Shown piece by piece: positions 8,833 to 17,569 of a stretch of 64,000 nucleotides of DNA. Below the pieces are notes generated by a model. The model was given only the letters and a program-made list of their open reading frames with translations, ran no database searches and was not told the origin of the DNA. Made by a program: the position numbers and the translations under genes. Where the stretch lies: positions 1 through 64,000 of the forward strand of contig CAWFBJ010000002.1 in assembly GCA_963814055.1 (NCBI GenBank), in the 5' to 3' direction. Source of the stretch: AWTP1-13 sp963814055. GTDB taxonomy: Bacteria > Pseudomonadota > Alphaproteobacteria > Rhizobiales > Hyphomicrobiaceae. Position 1 is the stretch's first letter. The number at the start of each line of letters is the position of its first letter.

Positions 8833-10371
8833 ATGATGTACCAGCTGAAGCGACGTCTTGGTGCACGCGTACTCGGGGCGATGTTCGCCCTTCTGGTCCT
8901 GAGCCTCCCCGGCCCGGCGAGTGCCCAGAGAAACCCAGAGCCGGCGCGAAATGACGTGGGGCAGTCTCGGTCCGCAGGTGCACCGGTGCTGGCCGTCGTC
9001 TCGCTACGCAGCCAGCGCGTGAGTGTCTATTCCGCCCGTGGCAAAATGCTCGAGGCGCCTGTATCGACCGGTAAGCCGGGCTATGAGACGCCGGCGGGCA
9101 TCTACAGCATCCTCCAGAAGCGCAGGGACCACTACTCCAATCTCTATAACGATGCGGCGATGCCCTTCATGCAGCGTCTCACATGGTCGGGGATTGCCCT
9201 GCACGCCGGCGCATTGCCGGGATACCCGGCATCGCATGGCTGCATCCGCATGCCATACGACTTTGCCGGGCAGCTCTTCGAGCTGAGCAAGAAGGGCATG
9301 CGGGTGCTGGTCGTGCGCGAGGACATCAGCCCAGTGGATTTCGCCCATCCGGCGCTTTTCAAGCCGGGTCCGGTGCAGCCCGCACCTGGAGAAGACCGGG
9401 CTCCCGGCAACATGCACCTGAGCTCCGACCAGGGTGCCGCGCAGCTGGTGAATGTGGCCGTGGCGCCGGTCCAGACGCGCAGGTCGATCATTGCCGCCAA
9501 GGAAGCCGCCGCGGTGGCTGCGACAAAGAAAGCCGACGAAGCCAGGAGGGTGGCAAACAGGATCGGAAGGGATGCTGCGGTCTTCGAGGACGTGCTGGAT
9601 ACGGCGGAAAGCGCAAAAAGACGATCCGCGGCGCGGATCGAGGAGGCCGGTTATCTGGTTGTGAACGCAGGTTCTGCGTTCGCTGAAGAACTGAAGGCCA
9701 TCAAGGCCAAAGCGCAGGAACGCTTGGTTGCCGCGCAAGCCCAGATCGACGCCGTCTATGCCGAAGGTAAGGAAAAGATCGACGCCGCGCGCGCTGCGCG
9801 CGAGGAGGCCAAGGTCGCAGAGGCAGCCAGGGTTGCTGCGCAAAAGGAGGCGCTAGCAGCGGCGGGAGCGCCGGTTTCGGTGTTCATCAGCCGCAAGACG
9901 CAGCGGCTGTATGTGCGTCAGGCCCATCAGGCGCTGTTTGAGAGTGAGGTCACCATCGACAAGCCCACCGCGCGCATTGGCACTACCGTCTTCACCGCAA
10001 CGAGCTGGACGGATGACGATGCCGAACTGCACTGGATTGCCACGTCGATGTATCCCAATCCGGGGTACGGTTCGCGTCAGCGTGGCGAGCCGGCACGGAC
10101 AAGTCCCGAAGCAGCGAAAGCGGCGCTTGAGCGGATATCCATGCCGCAGGAAACAATGGACCGGATCAATGATCTCGTTTCGCCGGGGTCTTCGCTGATC
10201 ATTTCGGACGAAGCCATGAGCAGTAAGGAGACAGGCGAGGCCACGGATTTCGTTGTGCTGATGAGCGGCGAGCCGCAGGGCGGCACCGCGCGCCGCCGTA
10301 TCAATCCCAGCGAGCGGGATGACGGCCCATTTGCGCCTAGCGGCTTCTCCAATTTCTTCTCTTGGTGGTGA
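8833..10371 (+). CDS. L,D-transpeptidase with second YkuD-like module
   Basis: This 512-residue exported cell-wall enzyme is predicted to make 3-3 cross-links or attach proteins to peptidoglycan in the periplasm. ATG 8833 was chosen since the signal peptide follows (RVLGAMFALLVLSLPGPASA). The YkuD domain covers about residues 50-165, with GIALHAG and the catalytic SHGCIRMP (Cys137). A charged, Ala-rich coiled coil spans about 215-345. A second region, about 358-495, begins VSVFISRKTQRLYVRQAHQA like another YkuD strand pair, but it has no HGC motif, so it is probably non-catalytic. The gene stands alone, convergent with the esterase. Confidence 0.88.
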   Translation: MMYQLKRRLGARVLGAMFALLVLSLPGPASAQRNPEPARNDVGQSRSAGAPVLAVVSLRSQRVSVYSARGKMLEAPVSTGKPGYETPAGIYSILQKRRDHYSNLYNDAAMPFMQRLTWSGIALHAGALPGYPASHGCIRMPYDFAGQLFELSKKGMRVLVVREDISPVDFAHPALFKPGPVQPAPGEDRAPGNMHLSSDQGAAQLVNVAVAPVQTRRSIIAAKEAAAVAATKKADEARRVANRIGRDAAVFEDVLDTAESAKRRSAARIEEAGYLVVNAGSAFAEELKAIKAKAQERLVAAQAQIDAVYAEGKEKIDAARAAREEAKVAEAARVAAQKEALAAAGAPVSVFISRKTQRLYVRQAHQALFESEVTIDKPTARIGTTVFTATSWTDDDAELHWIATSMYPNPGYGSRQRGEPARTSPEAAKAALERISMPQETMDRINDLVSPGSSLIISDEAMSSKETGEATDFVVLMSGEPQGGTARRRINPSERDDGPFAPSGFSNFFSWW

Positions 10372-10492
10372 TCAACTCGGGTTTAAGGACGCCGAATTCG
10401 ATCCGTCCAGCCGTTGGGGTAGAGGTCATTGCGACAGGCCACCTCTGCACATTTTGCCCGCGGCGCCGAAAGTTTTTTTGAGAGTTTTGCGG

Positions 10493-11356
10493 CTATCGCA
10501 TCTTATCGCGAAAGAAGTCCAGCAGTGTCTGGCTGGCTTTCAAGGCTGCCGGAATGTCGTGTCCGCCTCCGACAATACGATAAAGTACAACGGGTCCGCC
10601 CGCGCATCCGGCCGAATGCTCGATCACAACGTTTTGCATGGGTAGGCCGGCTGGAGCGGATAGCTGGGCGGGCTCGGCGCAACCGTTAAGGCCGTTAAAG
10701 AAGGCGACCAAACGCTCGGTCGACCACAAGATGTCACCCTGCGCGGTCCGCTCTCCCCTGAAGGGTAGGACACGATCGTCTGTTCCATTGATCATCAGGA
10801 CCGGCACGGGCTTGTGCGGATGGCAGTCGGAGCCAGTCACGTTAGGCATCGCCGAGATGAGCAAACCAATGGCTGCGAAATTATCAGCATCGACACATGC
10901 CAGCCGCAGCACCATCGCGCCACCCAGTGATCGGCCCGCGAGGTAAATCCGTCTCGGGTCGGACATTCCATCCCGCACGAGATCCGAAACGAGCGCCTTG
11001 AGAAACGCGACGTCGTCTGGCAACCCGCCATGGCGTTGAAAAAACTCCACGTATTGCGTGGTTTCCTTGCCCGGCGGAAAGAAGTTCCAGAGGCCGCCCG
11101 TCGCTTCCGGAAAGACTGCCAGGAACCCGTCTTGCGGTCCGAGCTGAGCGAGCCCGGAGCTCCGCAGTTCTTCCTCGGCACCGCCGCCGCCGCTGTGCAG
11201 CATGATGATGGTCGGATGCGGCCCCTGCCCGGCGGGTCGCTGCAGCACAAAAGTGCGCGCTTGACCGTTCACGCTGAGCAGCATCGGTTCGGCAGCGACG
11301 CTCGATATGGTCGTCAATATGAGCAGACAGCACAAGGCCAAGCGTTGCACGGGCAT
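10493..11356 (-). CDS. Secreted LpqC-like esterase (PHB depolymerase/feruloyl esterase family)
   Basis: This 287-residue alpha/beta hydrolase starts at 11356 with a signal peptide (RLALCCLLILTTISSVAA). The oxyanion region is HSGGGG (residue 54 on). The nucleophile elbow is GRSLGG (Ser143), the acid lies in GTDDRVLPF (Asp193/194), and the base is GGGHDIP (His266). These match the COG3509 LpqC/poly(3-hydroxybutyrate) depolymerase family, which includes feruloyl esterases. Three Cys in the C-terminal half may form periplasmic disulfides. The substrate is not predictable from this sequence. It is convergent with the L,D-transpeptidase gene. Confidence 0.82.
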   Translation of the reverse strand: MPVQRLALCCLLILTTISSVAAEPMLLSVNGQARTFVLQRPAGQGPHPTIIMLHSGGGGAEEELRSSGLAQLGPQDGFLAVFPEATGGLWNFFPPGKETTQYVEFFQRHGGLPDDVAFLKALVSDLVRDGMSDPRRIYLAGRSLGGAMVLRLACVDADNFAAIGLLISAMPNVTGSDCHPHKPVPVLMINGTDDRVLPFRGERTAQGDILWSTERLVAFFNGLNGCAEPAQLSAPAGLPMQNVVIEHSAGCAGGPVVLYRIVGGGHDIPAALKASQTLLDFFRDKMR

Positions 11357-11513
11357 TACTCAGGAAATCAGGCGCGCGGCAGCTTCAGACTGCAAAGAAG
11401 ATATTGAGTCCTGACCGAGATAATAATTACCACAGGATAACCGTAGTTTGCGCGAGTTGGCTCAGAAAGTCTTTTGCCAGTAAACACGTGCTGCACGTTT
11501 CGCCAGATCGGCA

Positions 11514-11639
11514 TCACAGCAGAACGCTGCGGATCAGGAAGGCGACGGCGCCGACCGCGCTGACGCCACCGAGCCAGAGAATGGTAAACCACAGGAGGCG
11601 AAGCCCAAGTCCGTGGCGGTTGCCATTGCCGGCGGTCAT
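11514..11639 (-). CDS. DUF2474 small membrane subunit of cytochrome bd
   Basis: This 41-residue protein has one membrane helix (LLWFTILWLGGVSAVGAVAF). Its ATG overlaps the cydB stop (TGATG at 11637-11641), so it is translationally coupled. DUF2474 peptides occur specifically after cyanide-insensitive cytochrome bd genes and are thought to play the stabilising role that CydX plays in other bd oxidases. Because of its size it is easily missed. The assignment rests on position, length and the helix pattern. Confidence 0.8.
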   Translation of the reverse strand: MTAGNGNRHGLGLRLLWFTILWLGGVSAVGAVAFLIRSVLL

Positions 11640-12652
11640 CAGTGATAGCTCGCCTTCGGGTCGACCTTGCCGCGGAACACCCAGTAGGACAGGACCGTGT
11701 AGCCGAGAATTAGCGGGATCAGAACCGAGGCGCCCACCAGCAGGAACTTGAGGCTGTTGTCGGGGGCGGCTGCATCCTTGATCGTGAGAGAGGGCGGCAC
11801 GATGTAGGGATGGAAGCTGATACCCAGGCCGATGTACGACAGAACGAACAGCGCGATGGTTGCGAGGAAGGGTATGGCCTCCCAGCGCCGATAGAGGCCC
11901 CAGAACAGGGCCAGGGCCGCCAGCGCCACGAAGATGGGCATCGGCGCGACGTAGATGATGGCCGGCCAGGCGAACCAGCGCTGCATGAAGATTGGATCGA
12001 GGAAGGGCGTGATGAGGCTGACGACGCCGATCAGCGCCAAGGTGGCGAGCCCAGTGATCCAGGCGAAGCGGCGCGCGCGCTCCTGCAACTCGCCGGTCGT
12101 CTTCAAGATGAGCCAGGTGGCGCCGAGCAGAGCAAATCCGACGGCTAGCGCGAAGCCGGTGAGCAGGCTGAACCAGGTCAGCCAGTTCCACCAGCCGCCG
12201 GCGTAAGCGCGACCGCTGACTGGGATGCCCTGGATGAGCGCGCCAAGCGCAATGCCCTGGGCGATGGCGGCGACGAGCGAGCCCAGCGCGAACGACCAGT
12301 CCCAGAGGAACTTGCCGCGCTCCGTGCGCCAGCGGAATTCGAACGCGACGCCGCGGAAAATGAGGCCCAGCAGCATGGCGGTGATCGGCGCGTAGAGCGC
12401 CGGCATCACCACGGCATAGGCCAGCGGAAACGCCGCCATCAGCCCGCCGCCGCCTAGGATCAGCCAGGTCTCGTTGCCGTCCCACACAGGCGCTACCGAG
12501 TTCATGGCCTGGTCGCGCTCGTGATCGTCGGCGAGAAAGGGAAACAGGATGCCGATGCCGAGATCGAAGCCGTCGAACAGGACGTAGGCGAGCACGGCAA
12601 AGGCGATCAGGCCGGCCCAGATGAAGGCGAGATCGGTGAATAGGTCGAGCAT
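11639..12652 (-). CDS. cydB: Cytochrome bd (CIO-type) quinol oxidase subunit II
   Basis: This 337-residue integral membrane protein pairs with CydA in the quinol:oxygen oxidoreductase of the inner membrane. The start region shows DLAFIWAGLIAFAVLAYVLF and then DGFDLGIGILFPF, the conserved CydB opening. PVWDGNETWLILGGGGLMAAFPLAYA is the family signature. The protein ends FRGKVDPKASYH. It starts 2 nt after the cydA stop and overlaps the DUF2474 gene, giving a three-gene operon. It supports respiration at low oxygen or under cytochrome c oxidase inhibition, as known for the family. Confidence 0.95.
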   Translation of the reverse strand: MLDLFTDLAFIWAGLIAFAVLAYVLFDGFDLGIGILFPFLADDHERDQAMNSVAPVWDGNETWLILGGGGLMAAFPLAYAVVMPALYAPITAMLLGLIFRGVAFEFRWRTERGKFLWDWSFALGSLVAAIAQGIALGALIQGIPVSGRAYAGGWWNWLTWFSLLTGFALAVGFALLGATWLILKTTGELQERARRFAWITGLATLALIGVVSLITPFLDPIFMQRWFAWPAIIYVAPMPIFVALAALALFWGLYRRWEAIPFLATIALFVLSYIGLGISFHPYIVPPSLTIKDAAAPDNSLKFLLVGASVLIPLILGYTVLSYWVFRGKVDPKASYH

Positions 12653-12654
12653 GG

Positions 12655-14046
12655 CTAGGGTCTCCTACCCAGCGCAGGTGCAGGCGTAATACCGGCGGCG
12701 CGGGTCGGCATGCCTTTCTCAATGTCGGGTTCGGAGAGATCAGGCGGCCGGCCCATCAGGCGCAGCAGGTAGAACGTTCCGGCGCCGAACACGAAGAAGT
12801 AGACGATGATGAAGGCGATGAGCGAGGCGCCGACGGCTGCAGCGTCGATCGGCGAGACAGAGTCGACCGTGCGCAGGAGACCGTAGACCGTGTATGGCTG
12901 GCGCCCGACTTCGGTGGTGATCCAGCCGGCCAGCACGGCGACAAAGCCCGACGGACCCATCAGCACCGCCAGGCGCAGCAGCGCCGTGCTTTCAGTGAGA
13001 CGCCCGCGCAAGCGTAACCAGGAACTCCAGGCGCCCACCAGGATCATCAGCACGCCGAGCCCGACCATGATGCGGAAGCTCCAGAACAGGATGGTCGCGT
13101 TGGGCCGCTCGTTGCGCGGCCAAGCCTTGAGGCCCTTCACCGTGCCGTTCCAGTCGTGCGTGAGGATGTAGCTGCCGAGACTTGGGATCTCGATCTTGTA
13201 GCGGGTCGTTTCGGCTTCCATATCGGGCCAGCCGAACAGGAGGAGCGGCTGGCCGGCGCCCGTCTCCCAGTGTCCTTCCATGGCGGCGATCTTGGCCGGC
13301 TGGTGCTTCAGGGTATTGAGGCCATGCAGGTCTCCGGCCACCACCTGGATCGGCGCGACGATGGCGGCCATCCACATGGCCATAGAAAACATCACGCGCG
13401 CGCCTTCGTTGGCGCGGTCGCCCAGAAGGTGGAAGGCGCCGACCGCGCCGACGACAAAGGCGGTCGTCAGGTAGGCAGCCAGAACCATATGCACGAGGCG
13501 GTAGGGAAACGACGGGTTGAAAATGACGGCCCACCAGTCGGTGGCGATAAACTGACCGGCGGCGTTGAGCGCGAAGCCGGTGGGCGTGTGCATCCAGGAA
13601 TTTGCCGCGAGGATCCAGAATGCGGACATGAGCGTGCCGGCGGCCACCATCAGGGTGGCGAAGAAGTGCAAGCGCTTGCCGACACGTTCCATACCGAACA
13701 GCATGACGCCGAGGAACCCGGCCTCGAGGAAAAAAGCCGACAGCACCTCGTAGCCCATCAGGGGGCCGAGGATGGGGCCGGTCTTGTCGGAGAATACGCT
13801 CCAGTTGGTGCCGAACTGGTAGCTCATGACGATGCCCGACACGACGCCCATGCCGAAGCTGATGGCGAAAATCTTCTTCCAGTAGTTGAAAAGGGCGTGG
13901 AACACGGTGCGGCCGGTATAGAGCCACAGGGCTTCCAGGACGGCCAGGTAGCTGGCGAGACCGATGGTGAAGGCGGGGAAGATGATGTGAAACGAGATCG
14001 TGAAGGCGAACTGCAGCCGGGCCAGGGTGAGGGCGTCGAACTCCAT
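12655..14046 (-). CDS. cydA: Cytochrome bd (CIO-type) quinol oxidase subunit I
   Basis: This 463-residue catalytic subunit holds the three hemes and the quinol site. Visible features are the heme ligand in FAFTISFHIIFPAFTIGL (His20), GYEVLSAFFLEAGFLG with the proton-channel Glu, and the Q-loop segment GDLHGLNTLKHQPAKIAAME. GRQPYTVYGLLRT replaces the usual GRQPW. The length is that of the short-Q-loop, cyanide-insensitive class rather than the ~520-residue E. coli type, which agrees with the DUF2474 gene downstream. Operon order is cydA-cydB-DUF2474. No nitrogenase or FixK-type genes are nearby. Confidence 0.95.
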   Translation of the reverse strand: MEFDALTLARLQFAFTISFHIIFPAFTIGLASYLAVLEALWLYTGRTVFHALFNYWKKIFAISFGMGVVSGIVMSYQFGTNWSVFSDKTGPILGPLMGYEVLSAFFLEAGFLGVMLFGMERVGKRLHFFATLMVAAGTLMSAFWILAANSWMHTPTGFALNAAGQFIATDWWAVIFNPSFPYRLVHMVLAAYLTTAFVVGAVGAFHLLGDRANEGARVMFSMAMWMAAIVAPIQVVAGDLHGLNTLKHQPAKIAAMEGHWETGAGQPLLLFGWPDMEAETTRYKIEIPSLGSYILTHDWNGTVKGLKAWPRNERPNATILFWSFRIMVGLGVLMILVGAWSSWLRLRGRLTESTALLRLAVLMGPSGFVAVLAGWITTEVGRQPYTVYGLLRTVDSVSPIDAAAVGASLIAFIIVYFFVFGAGTFYLLRLMGRPPDLSEPDIEKGMPTRAAGITPAPALGRRP

Positions 14047-14067
14047 GGCTTCGGCCTCCTCGTTAGC

Positions 14068-14082
14068 TGATGGCGCCGATCA
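14068..14082. promoter_or_regulatory. Imperfect palindrome upstream of cydA
   Basis: TGAT-N7-ATCA, centred on GGCGCC, lies 22-36 bp before the cydA ATG. The half-sites recall an FNR/FixK box, but the spacer is 7 instead of 4, so a regulator cannot be named. Confidence 0.2.
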
Positions 14083-14177
14083 ACCCGGACTTTGTACGTG
14101 CGCGCCAGCCGTAAGATGAAAGTGGAGCCGCGCGGCCGGCAAGTCGGCGTGCCTCGCGGTCGCTACGACACCATGCC

Positions 14178-15959
14178 TCACGCTTTTGCTCCCGAGGTGG
14201 GAAAGGTGGAAAAATCATCGTCGGCGGCTTCTGTGCCGGGATCGTCGGGCGCGTGCGGGGGGACGAAAATCTTCGGCTCCACGGGCTTGCGTGCACGCGG
14301 CTGGGCTGGCAGTGGTGCCGGTTTCGGAGCTGGTTGCAGCTTTGGCGCAGGCGCCGATGCCGTGCGCTGCCGGAAAGGCGCGTCCGTCGGCTCCAGGATT
14401 TCCGCGGGTTCGATGTGCCGTTCTGCCGGCGGCGGTGCGACCTTCGGGACAGGTGCGGGTGGAGCGGCCTGCGTAGGCGTAACGACGGGCGCCGAAGGCA
14501 AGGTTTTGGACGGCGCCGCTGCGGGAATCGGATCGGGAGGGACGACGGTCGCGGCGGGCGCCTGCTGCATCGGCGGCTGCTGGGTCCGCGCCGTTGCCGT
14601 GCGCGCTTCCGCGGCGGAGCCGAGCGCAATGAGCGCTTCGACCTTGGCCGCCAGCGATGCGGCGGATTGGTCGCCGCCTACCTCTACAGGTGCCCGCCAT
14701 TGGAAGACATCGAGGGCGCCGGTCACTGGCGATACTGCGCTCCAGTGATCGGAAACGACGCCATCCGCCGTCCAGGCGGGGTCGCGGGCGGCATTGGCGG
14801 CACGGGCCAGCCATTCGCGCACACGGCCGGCATCGCTGTTCTGCTCGCCTTCGATGCGGGCCATCAACGTGCAGACGCGCGGCGTGAGGCGATCATCGAC
14901 GAGAGGCTCCAGCGCCTTGCGCGCCTCGTTCCAGTCGCGCGCGTCGATAGCGCTGATGGCCACTGCGATCTGTGCCTCGGTATTGTTCGGCGTAAGGCGC
15001 GCGAGATGCCGCACTCGGTTGAGGCGGTCGCGCGGGCTGTCGCCGGGCCTGGCGTAGGCATAGGCGGCAGCCAGATCCGGGTGTGGAGACAGACGCCATG
15101 TCCTGAGCAGAACACGGGCGGCGCGGGGTGTGTTGCCGCGCGCAGCGAGCACGCGGCCGGCGATGGCAGCGGCAGGAACCAGATCGGGAGCCAGCCTGTG
15201 GGCCTCCTGCGCCAGCTCCAGCGTCTTGTCGGCGTCGGTATCCTCGAGCGCCTGGGCCTGTGCCGTCAGCAGCACCGCGCGGCGGCGAGCGGCGGGCGCC
15301 TTGTCGATGATGTGCTGGCGGCGCGCGATTTCCAGCGTATGCAGTGCGGCGGGCCAATCTTGCGCCCGGCACTGCAACTCGAAAAGGGATTCGACAGGCC
15401 AACCGAGCTTGGGGTTGCGCTGCAGCGCTCGCTCGGCGAACTGCCGGGCCGCCTCGTGCTCGCCCTCACGTTCGGCTTCGAGGAACAGGCCGCGCAAGCC
15501 GAGTTGCTCGGTCTCTTGCGCGGCGAGCATGGCCTCGAAGATGCGCCGCGCGGTGGCGCGGTCGCCGCCGATCTGGGCGGCCTGTGCGCGCAACAGGTGC
15601 GTGAGAGGCTCATGCGGCAGCGCCCTGCGCGCCTGGGCAGCATAGCGAACGGCCAGTGCGCGGTCGCCCGCGCCGACGGCGATGATGCCGCTGGTGAGCG
15701 CATCGAGCCCGCGCTTCTGACGGCGGCGATAGAGATAGCGGCCCACCGTTGCGGGGCTGCGCCAGGCCTGGCGCAGGAGCGACCACGCCGCAAAAGCAAG
15801 CGTGAGCACGACCGCAAGGATGATGAGCGCGCGAAACATGCTGGTCTCGGCGATGTAGCCGAGCCATTCGATGGTGATGGTGCCCGGCCGGTCGGCAAGC
15901 CAGTGCAATCCGACCGCCAGCGCCAGGACGACGAGCAGAAACGCAACGAGACGGATCAT
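14178..15959 (-). CDS. hemY: HemY-like TPR inner-membrane protein
   Basis: This 593-residue protein of the HemY family (the proteobacterial TPR protein, not the Gram-positive oxidase) is associated with late heme synthesis. Two N-terminal membrane helices (about 3-22 and 41-63) flank ITIEWLGYIAETS. A long stretch of helical TPR-like repeats follows (HLLRAQAAQIGGDRATARRI; WPAALHTLEIARRQHIIDKA). From about residue 455 the tail is low-complexity and Pro/Ala-rich, unlikely to be folded. Its ATG overlaps the stop of the Mic60 gene by 4 nt, so the two are coupled. It lies third in the hemD-Mic60-hemY run. Confidence 0.88.
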   Translation of the reverse strand: MIRLVAFLLVVLALAVGLHWLADRPGTITIEWLGYIAETSMFRALIILAVVLTLAFAAWSLLRQAWRSPATVGRYLYRRRQKRGLDALTSGIIAVGAGDRALAVRYAAQARRALPHEPLTHLLRAQAAQIGGDRATARRIFEAMLAAQETEQLGLRGLFLEAEREGEHEAARQFAERALQRNPKLGWPVESLFELQCRAQDWPAALHTLEIARRQHIIDKAPAARRRAVLLTAQAQALEDTDADKTLELAQEAHRLAPDLVPAAAIAGRVLAARGNTPRAARVLLRTWRLSPHPDLAAAYAYARPGDSPRDRLNRVRHLARLTPNNTEAQIAVAISAIDARDWNEARKALEPLVDDRLTPRVCTLMARIEGEQNSDAGRVREWLARAANAARDPAWTADGVVSDHWSAVSPVTGALDVFQWRAPVEVGGDQSAASLAAKVEALIALGSAAEARTATARTQQPPMQQAPAATVVPPDPIPAAAPSKTLPSAPVVTPTQAAPPAPVPKVAPPPAERHIEPAEILEPTDAPFRQRTASAPAPKLQPAPKPAPLPAQPRARKPVEPKIFVPPHAPDDPGTEAADDDFSTFPTSGAKA

Positions 15960-17443
15960 CGCTTCGGCTCCGTCGCCGGTACGGGATGCACGACCAGCGA
16001 TGATTTGAGCGCTGCTTCAATATCGGCGACGGACCGGTCCACCGCATGGCGCGCTTCGACTTTCTTCAGCCAGTCATCAACGGCCAACGCGGCCTTCGGC
16101 GGCAGCTTCTTGCCCTGGTCCAGCACCTCGCGCAGCCGCCCATCCTTCAGCGCGGCCTCCATGCGGCCGACGATGGCTTCGGTGCTGGCGTCGGCGGGAT
16201 CATGCCCGGCCTTGCGCACACGCACGATCGAACGGGCGCCGGACATCAGGCGGTCGAGCACGGAAGCGTCGGCGGGCTCGGCTTCAGCATCGATGGCCGC
16301 ATTGGCGACGCGGCGGAAATCCTTGGCGAGAACGGGCAGTGCCGGCGCGCCTTCGAGGCTGTAGCGAGAGAGCGGCGCGAGATCGAGCGTTGTGCCTGCG
16401 ACCTTGCGCACCGCGTCGAGTTCGGCGGCGTAGGGACCACCGCGATCCATGGCGCGCTTGAGGTTGGCGATCTCGAGCGTGAGCAGCACGCGCGCAGCGT
16501 TGCTGGTGCGCTCGCCTTCGCCCTTGAGGAAGCCTTTGAGGTCCTGCTCGAAGGCGGTGAGCTTGGTGGCCACCACAGCGACGTCGGCTGCTTTGGCCGT
16601 GCCTTTCAAGCGCTCGTCGATATCACCCTTGAGCGCGTCGAGGCGCTGACCGAAGCGGCCGGTCTCCGTCTTGACGGCGGCGACATCGCGGTCGGCGCGG
16701 GCGGCGCCCGATTTGCTTGCCTCTGTGGCGTCGCCGATCAGCTTCTCGAGTTCGGTCAGCTTGTCGGCGAGCGCGGCCGCCGGCGTGCCGGACTTGTCGC
16801 CCGCCGAAAGAGCGGCAAGGGCCGTTTCCAGTTTAGCGAGCCGGTTGGCGTATTCGGGGAAACTGCTGCGGGTTTCGATGGACTTGATGGTCGCCGCGAG
16901 CCTGGACTGCGTGTCGGTCAGGGCCGTGATGGCGCGCGATTGATCTTCCAGGCCCTTGAGCCGGGTGTCCGTCTGCGCGAGCTTTGATGTTACGTCGCCG
17001 CTGGATGTCGTCGTGCGCTGGCGCAGGGTCTGCTCCAGCGTGGCTAGGCGCTGTTCGACGTTCGGTCCGATCTGCCGGCCCCCGATGCCGTCGCGGGAGG
17101 CGAGTCCGAACAGTGTGGCGGCAACCAGCGTCAGCACCGCGCCGACGATGCCGGCGGCGACATGCGACAGAAACGTGTTGCTCCCTGCTGCGCGGCGAGA
17201 CCAGGCCCGCGCCGCTGCGAGGCGCACTGCCAATCCGGAACTGCGCGCGTCATCCTTGCGGCCGCCCGGTGGCGGCAACGCCGATGCGCCTGTCGCAGGC
17301 TTCGCGCTGCCCCTGGCTGCGGATGCGTCGCCCTTGTCCTTGCCGACCTCGGTGGCCTGCAGATCTATCGTTGCATAGGGACGCCGGGGGACGTCGCCGG
17401 GCTTTGCAGGGCCTTTGCCGGTCTCGTCTTTCTTGTCGGTCAT
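15956..17443 (-). CDS. Bacterial Mic60/mitofilin-family membrane protein
   Basis: This 495-residue protein has a charged, disordered N terminus (about 1-90), one membrane helix (HVAAGIVGAVLTLVAATLFG, about 93-112), a long coiled-coil region (ATLEQTLRQRTTT to about 330), and a compact C-terminal helical domain (RDLSRYSLEGAPALPVLAKD-like segment and SIVRVRKAGHDPADASTEAI). This layout, and the position between hemD and hemY, match alphaproteobacterial Mic60. Mic60 is the homologue of the mitochondrial cristae organiser and bends intracytoplasmic or envelope membranes. Sequence identity in the family is low, so synteny carries much of the assignment. Confidence 0.78.
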   Translation of the reverse strand: MTDKKDETGKGPAKPGDVPRRPYATIDLQATEVGKDKGDASAARGSAKPATGASALPPPGGRKDDARSSGLAVRLAAARAWSRRAAGSNTFLSHVAAGIVGAVLTLVAATLFGLASRDGIGGRQIGPNVEQRLATLEQTLRQRTTTSSGDVTSKLAQTDTRLKGLEDQSRAITALTDTQSRLAATIKSIETRSSFPEYANRLAKLETALAALSAGDKSGTPAAALADKLTELEKLIGDATEASKSGAARADRDVAAVKTETGRFGQRLDALKGDIDERLKGTAKAADVAVVATKLTAFEQDLKGFLKGEGERTSNAARVLLTLEIANLKRAMDRGGPYAAELDAVRKVAGTTLDLAPLSRYSLEGAPALPVLAKDFRRVANAAIDAEAEPADASVLDRLMSGARSIVRVRKAGHDPADASTEAIVGRMEAALKDGRLREVLDQGKKLPPKAALAVDDWLKKVEARHAVDRSVADIEAALKSSLVVHPVPATEPKR

Positions 17444-17569
17444 GACTTGTCCGTTATGGGGCTAGATCCTGAGCACCAGGGTTTGCGAACAGGTAAATGC
17501 TCGCTGCTTCGGATTAACGAAAACGTCCAACGCGGGGGCTAATCTTGGCCCATGTCGCGGATGCCCTGC

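Noticed and set aside
14068..14082. FNR/FixK box for the cytochrome bd operon
   Set aside because: The half-sites are separated by 7 instead of 4 bases and the outer bases do not match TTGAT/ATCAA. It is kept only as a weak palindrome.
14253..16364. Long open frame (703 codons) antisense to the hemY and Mic60 genes
   Set aside because: High GC opens shadow frames. The composition is Arg/Gly/Ala-rich with no domain, and the sense genes are well supported.
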